Source of the DNA: JAYRWN01 sp041917975
GTDB taxonomy: Bacteria; Bacteroidota; Bacteroidia; Chitinophagales; Saprospiraceae
NCBI GenBank assembly: GCA_041917975.1
Contig: JAYRWN010000384.1
Location: forward strand, 1-7,115
Reading direction: 5' to 3'
DNA length: 7,115 nt
Shown here: in pieces, positions 7,029 to 7,115 of the stretch
Layout of the letters: each line of letters opens with the position of its first letter
Position numbering within the stretch: position 1 is the stretch's first letter
The notes under the pieces: generated by a model
What the model saw: only the letters and a program-made list of their open reading frames with translations
Told to the model about the DNA's origin: nothing
Database searches by the model: none
Translations under genes and position numbers: made by a program

Positions 7029-7080
7029 GAGACTAGGAAGGAAGAGAGAAAAGGGAGTCAGGAGAGGAGCGAAAGATTAT

Positions 7081-7115
<35 letters not shown>

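Larger units (their letters stand above)
6734..7080 (+). other. rpsA-rRNA intergenic region and 16S leader
   Basis: This 347-base gap contains no protein gene. In order it holds a small stem-loop after rpsA (6768-6783), an AT-rich palindrome (6805-6831), the rRNA promoter (6838-6868) and a transcribed leader from about 6875 to the 16S 5' end. The leader is strikingly purine-rich: of the 180 bases at 6901-7080, only 15 are C and 23 are T. It contains a boxA-like motif and a 10-base direct repeat, listed separately. Confidence 0.75.

Overview
The window looks like ordinary chromosomal housekeeping DNA from a member of the Bacteroidota. Three things point there. Two promoters match the Bacteroidota consensus (TTG, 19-base spacer, TAnnTTTG). 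The three gene starts present lack Shine-Dalgarno sequences. The secreted thioredoxin-like protein has a signal peptide ending in the typical S-A-Q. The first 35 bases of a 16S rRNA gene lie at the right edge and agree with this, but are too few to name a class. A Saprospiria- or Chitinophagia-like organism is only a guess.

Layout from left to right. The 3' end of a gene whose product ends like a class III nucleotide-cyclase-type domain (1-166, +) is followed by a complete gene for an exported TPR/thioredoxin-fold protein (254-2167, +). A 546-base AT-rich gap without a supportable gene (2168-2713) separates it from a convergent fadD-type long-chain acyl-CoA ligase gene (2714-4390, -). A 324-base divergent intergenic region (4391-4714) carries the rpsA promoter. 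rpsA itself (4715-6733, +) encodes ribosomal protein bS1 with six S1 domains. Finally there is an rRNA operon leader (6734-7080) with a promoter, an AT-rich palindrome and a very purine-rich transcribed leader, then the start of 16S rRNA (from about 7081, +).

Functional links are modest. rpsA and the rRNA operon are neighbours on the same strand, and each has its own near-consensus promoter with the same 19-base spacing and a related GC-rich stretch near the expected transcription start, which would suit joint growth-rate control. The acyl-CoA ligase and the thioredoxin-like protein appear to be stand-alone genes.

I found no convincing new multi-gene system, mobile element, CRISPR array or defence island. 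The features most worth a second look are non-coding: the purine-rich 16S leader, the palindrome directly upstream of the rRNA promoter, and a long imperfect hairpin at 2597-2655 between the convergent genes.
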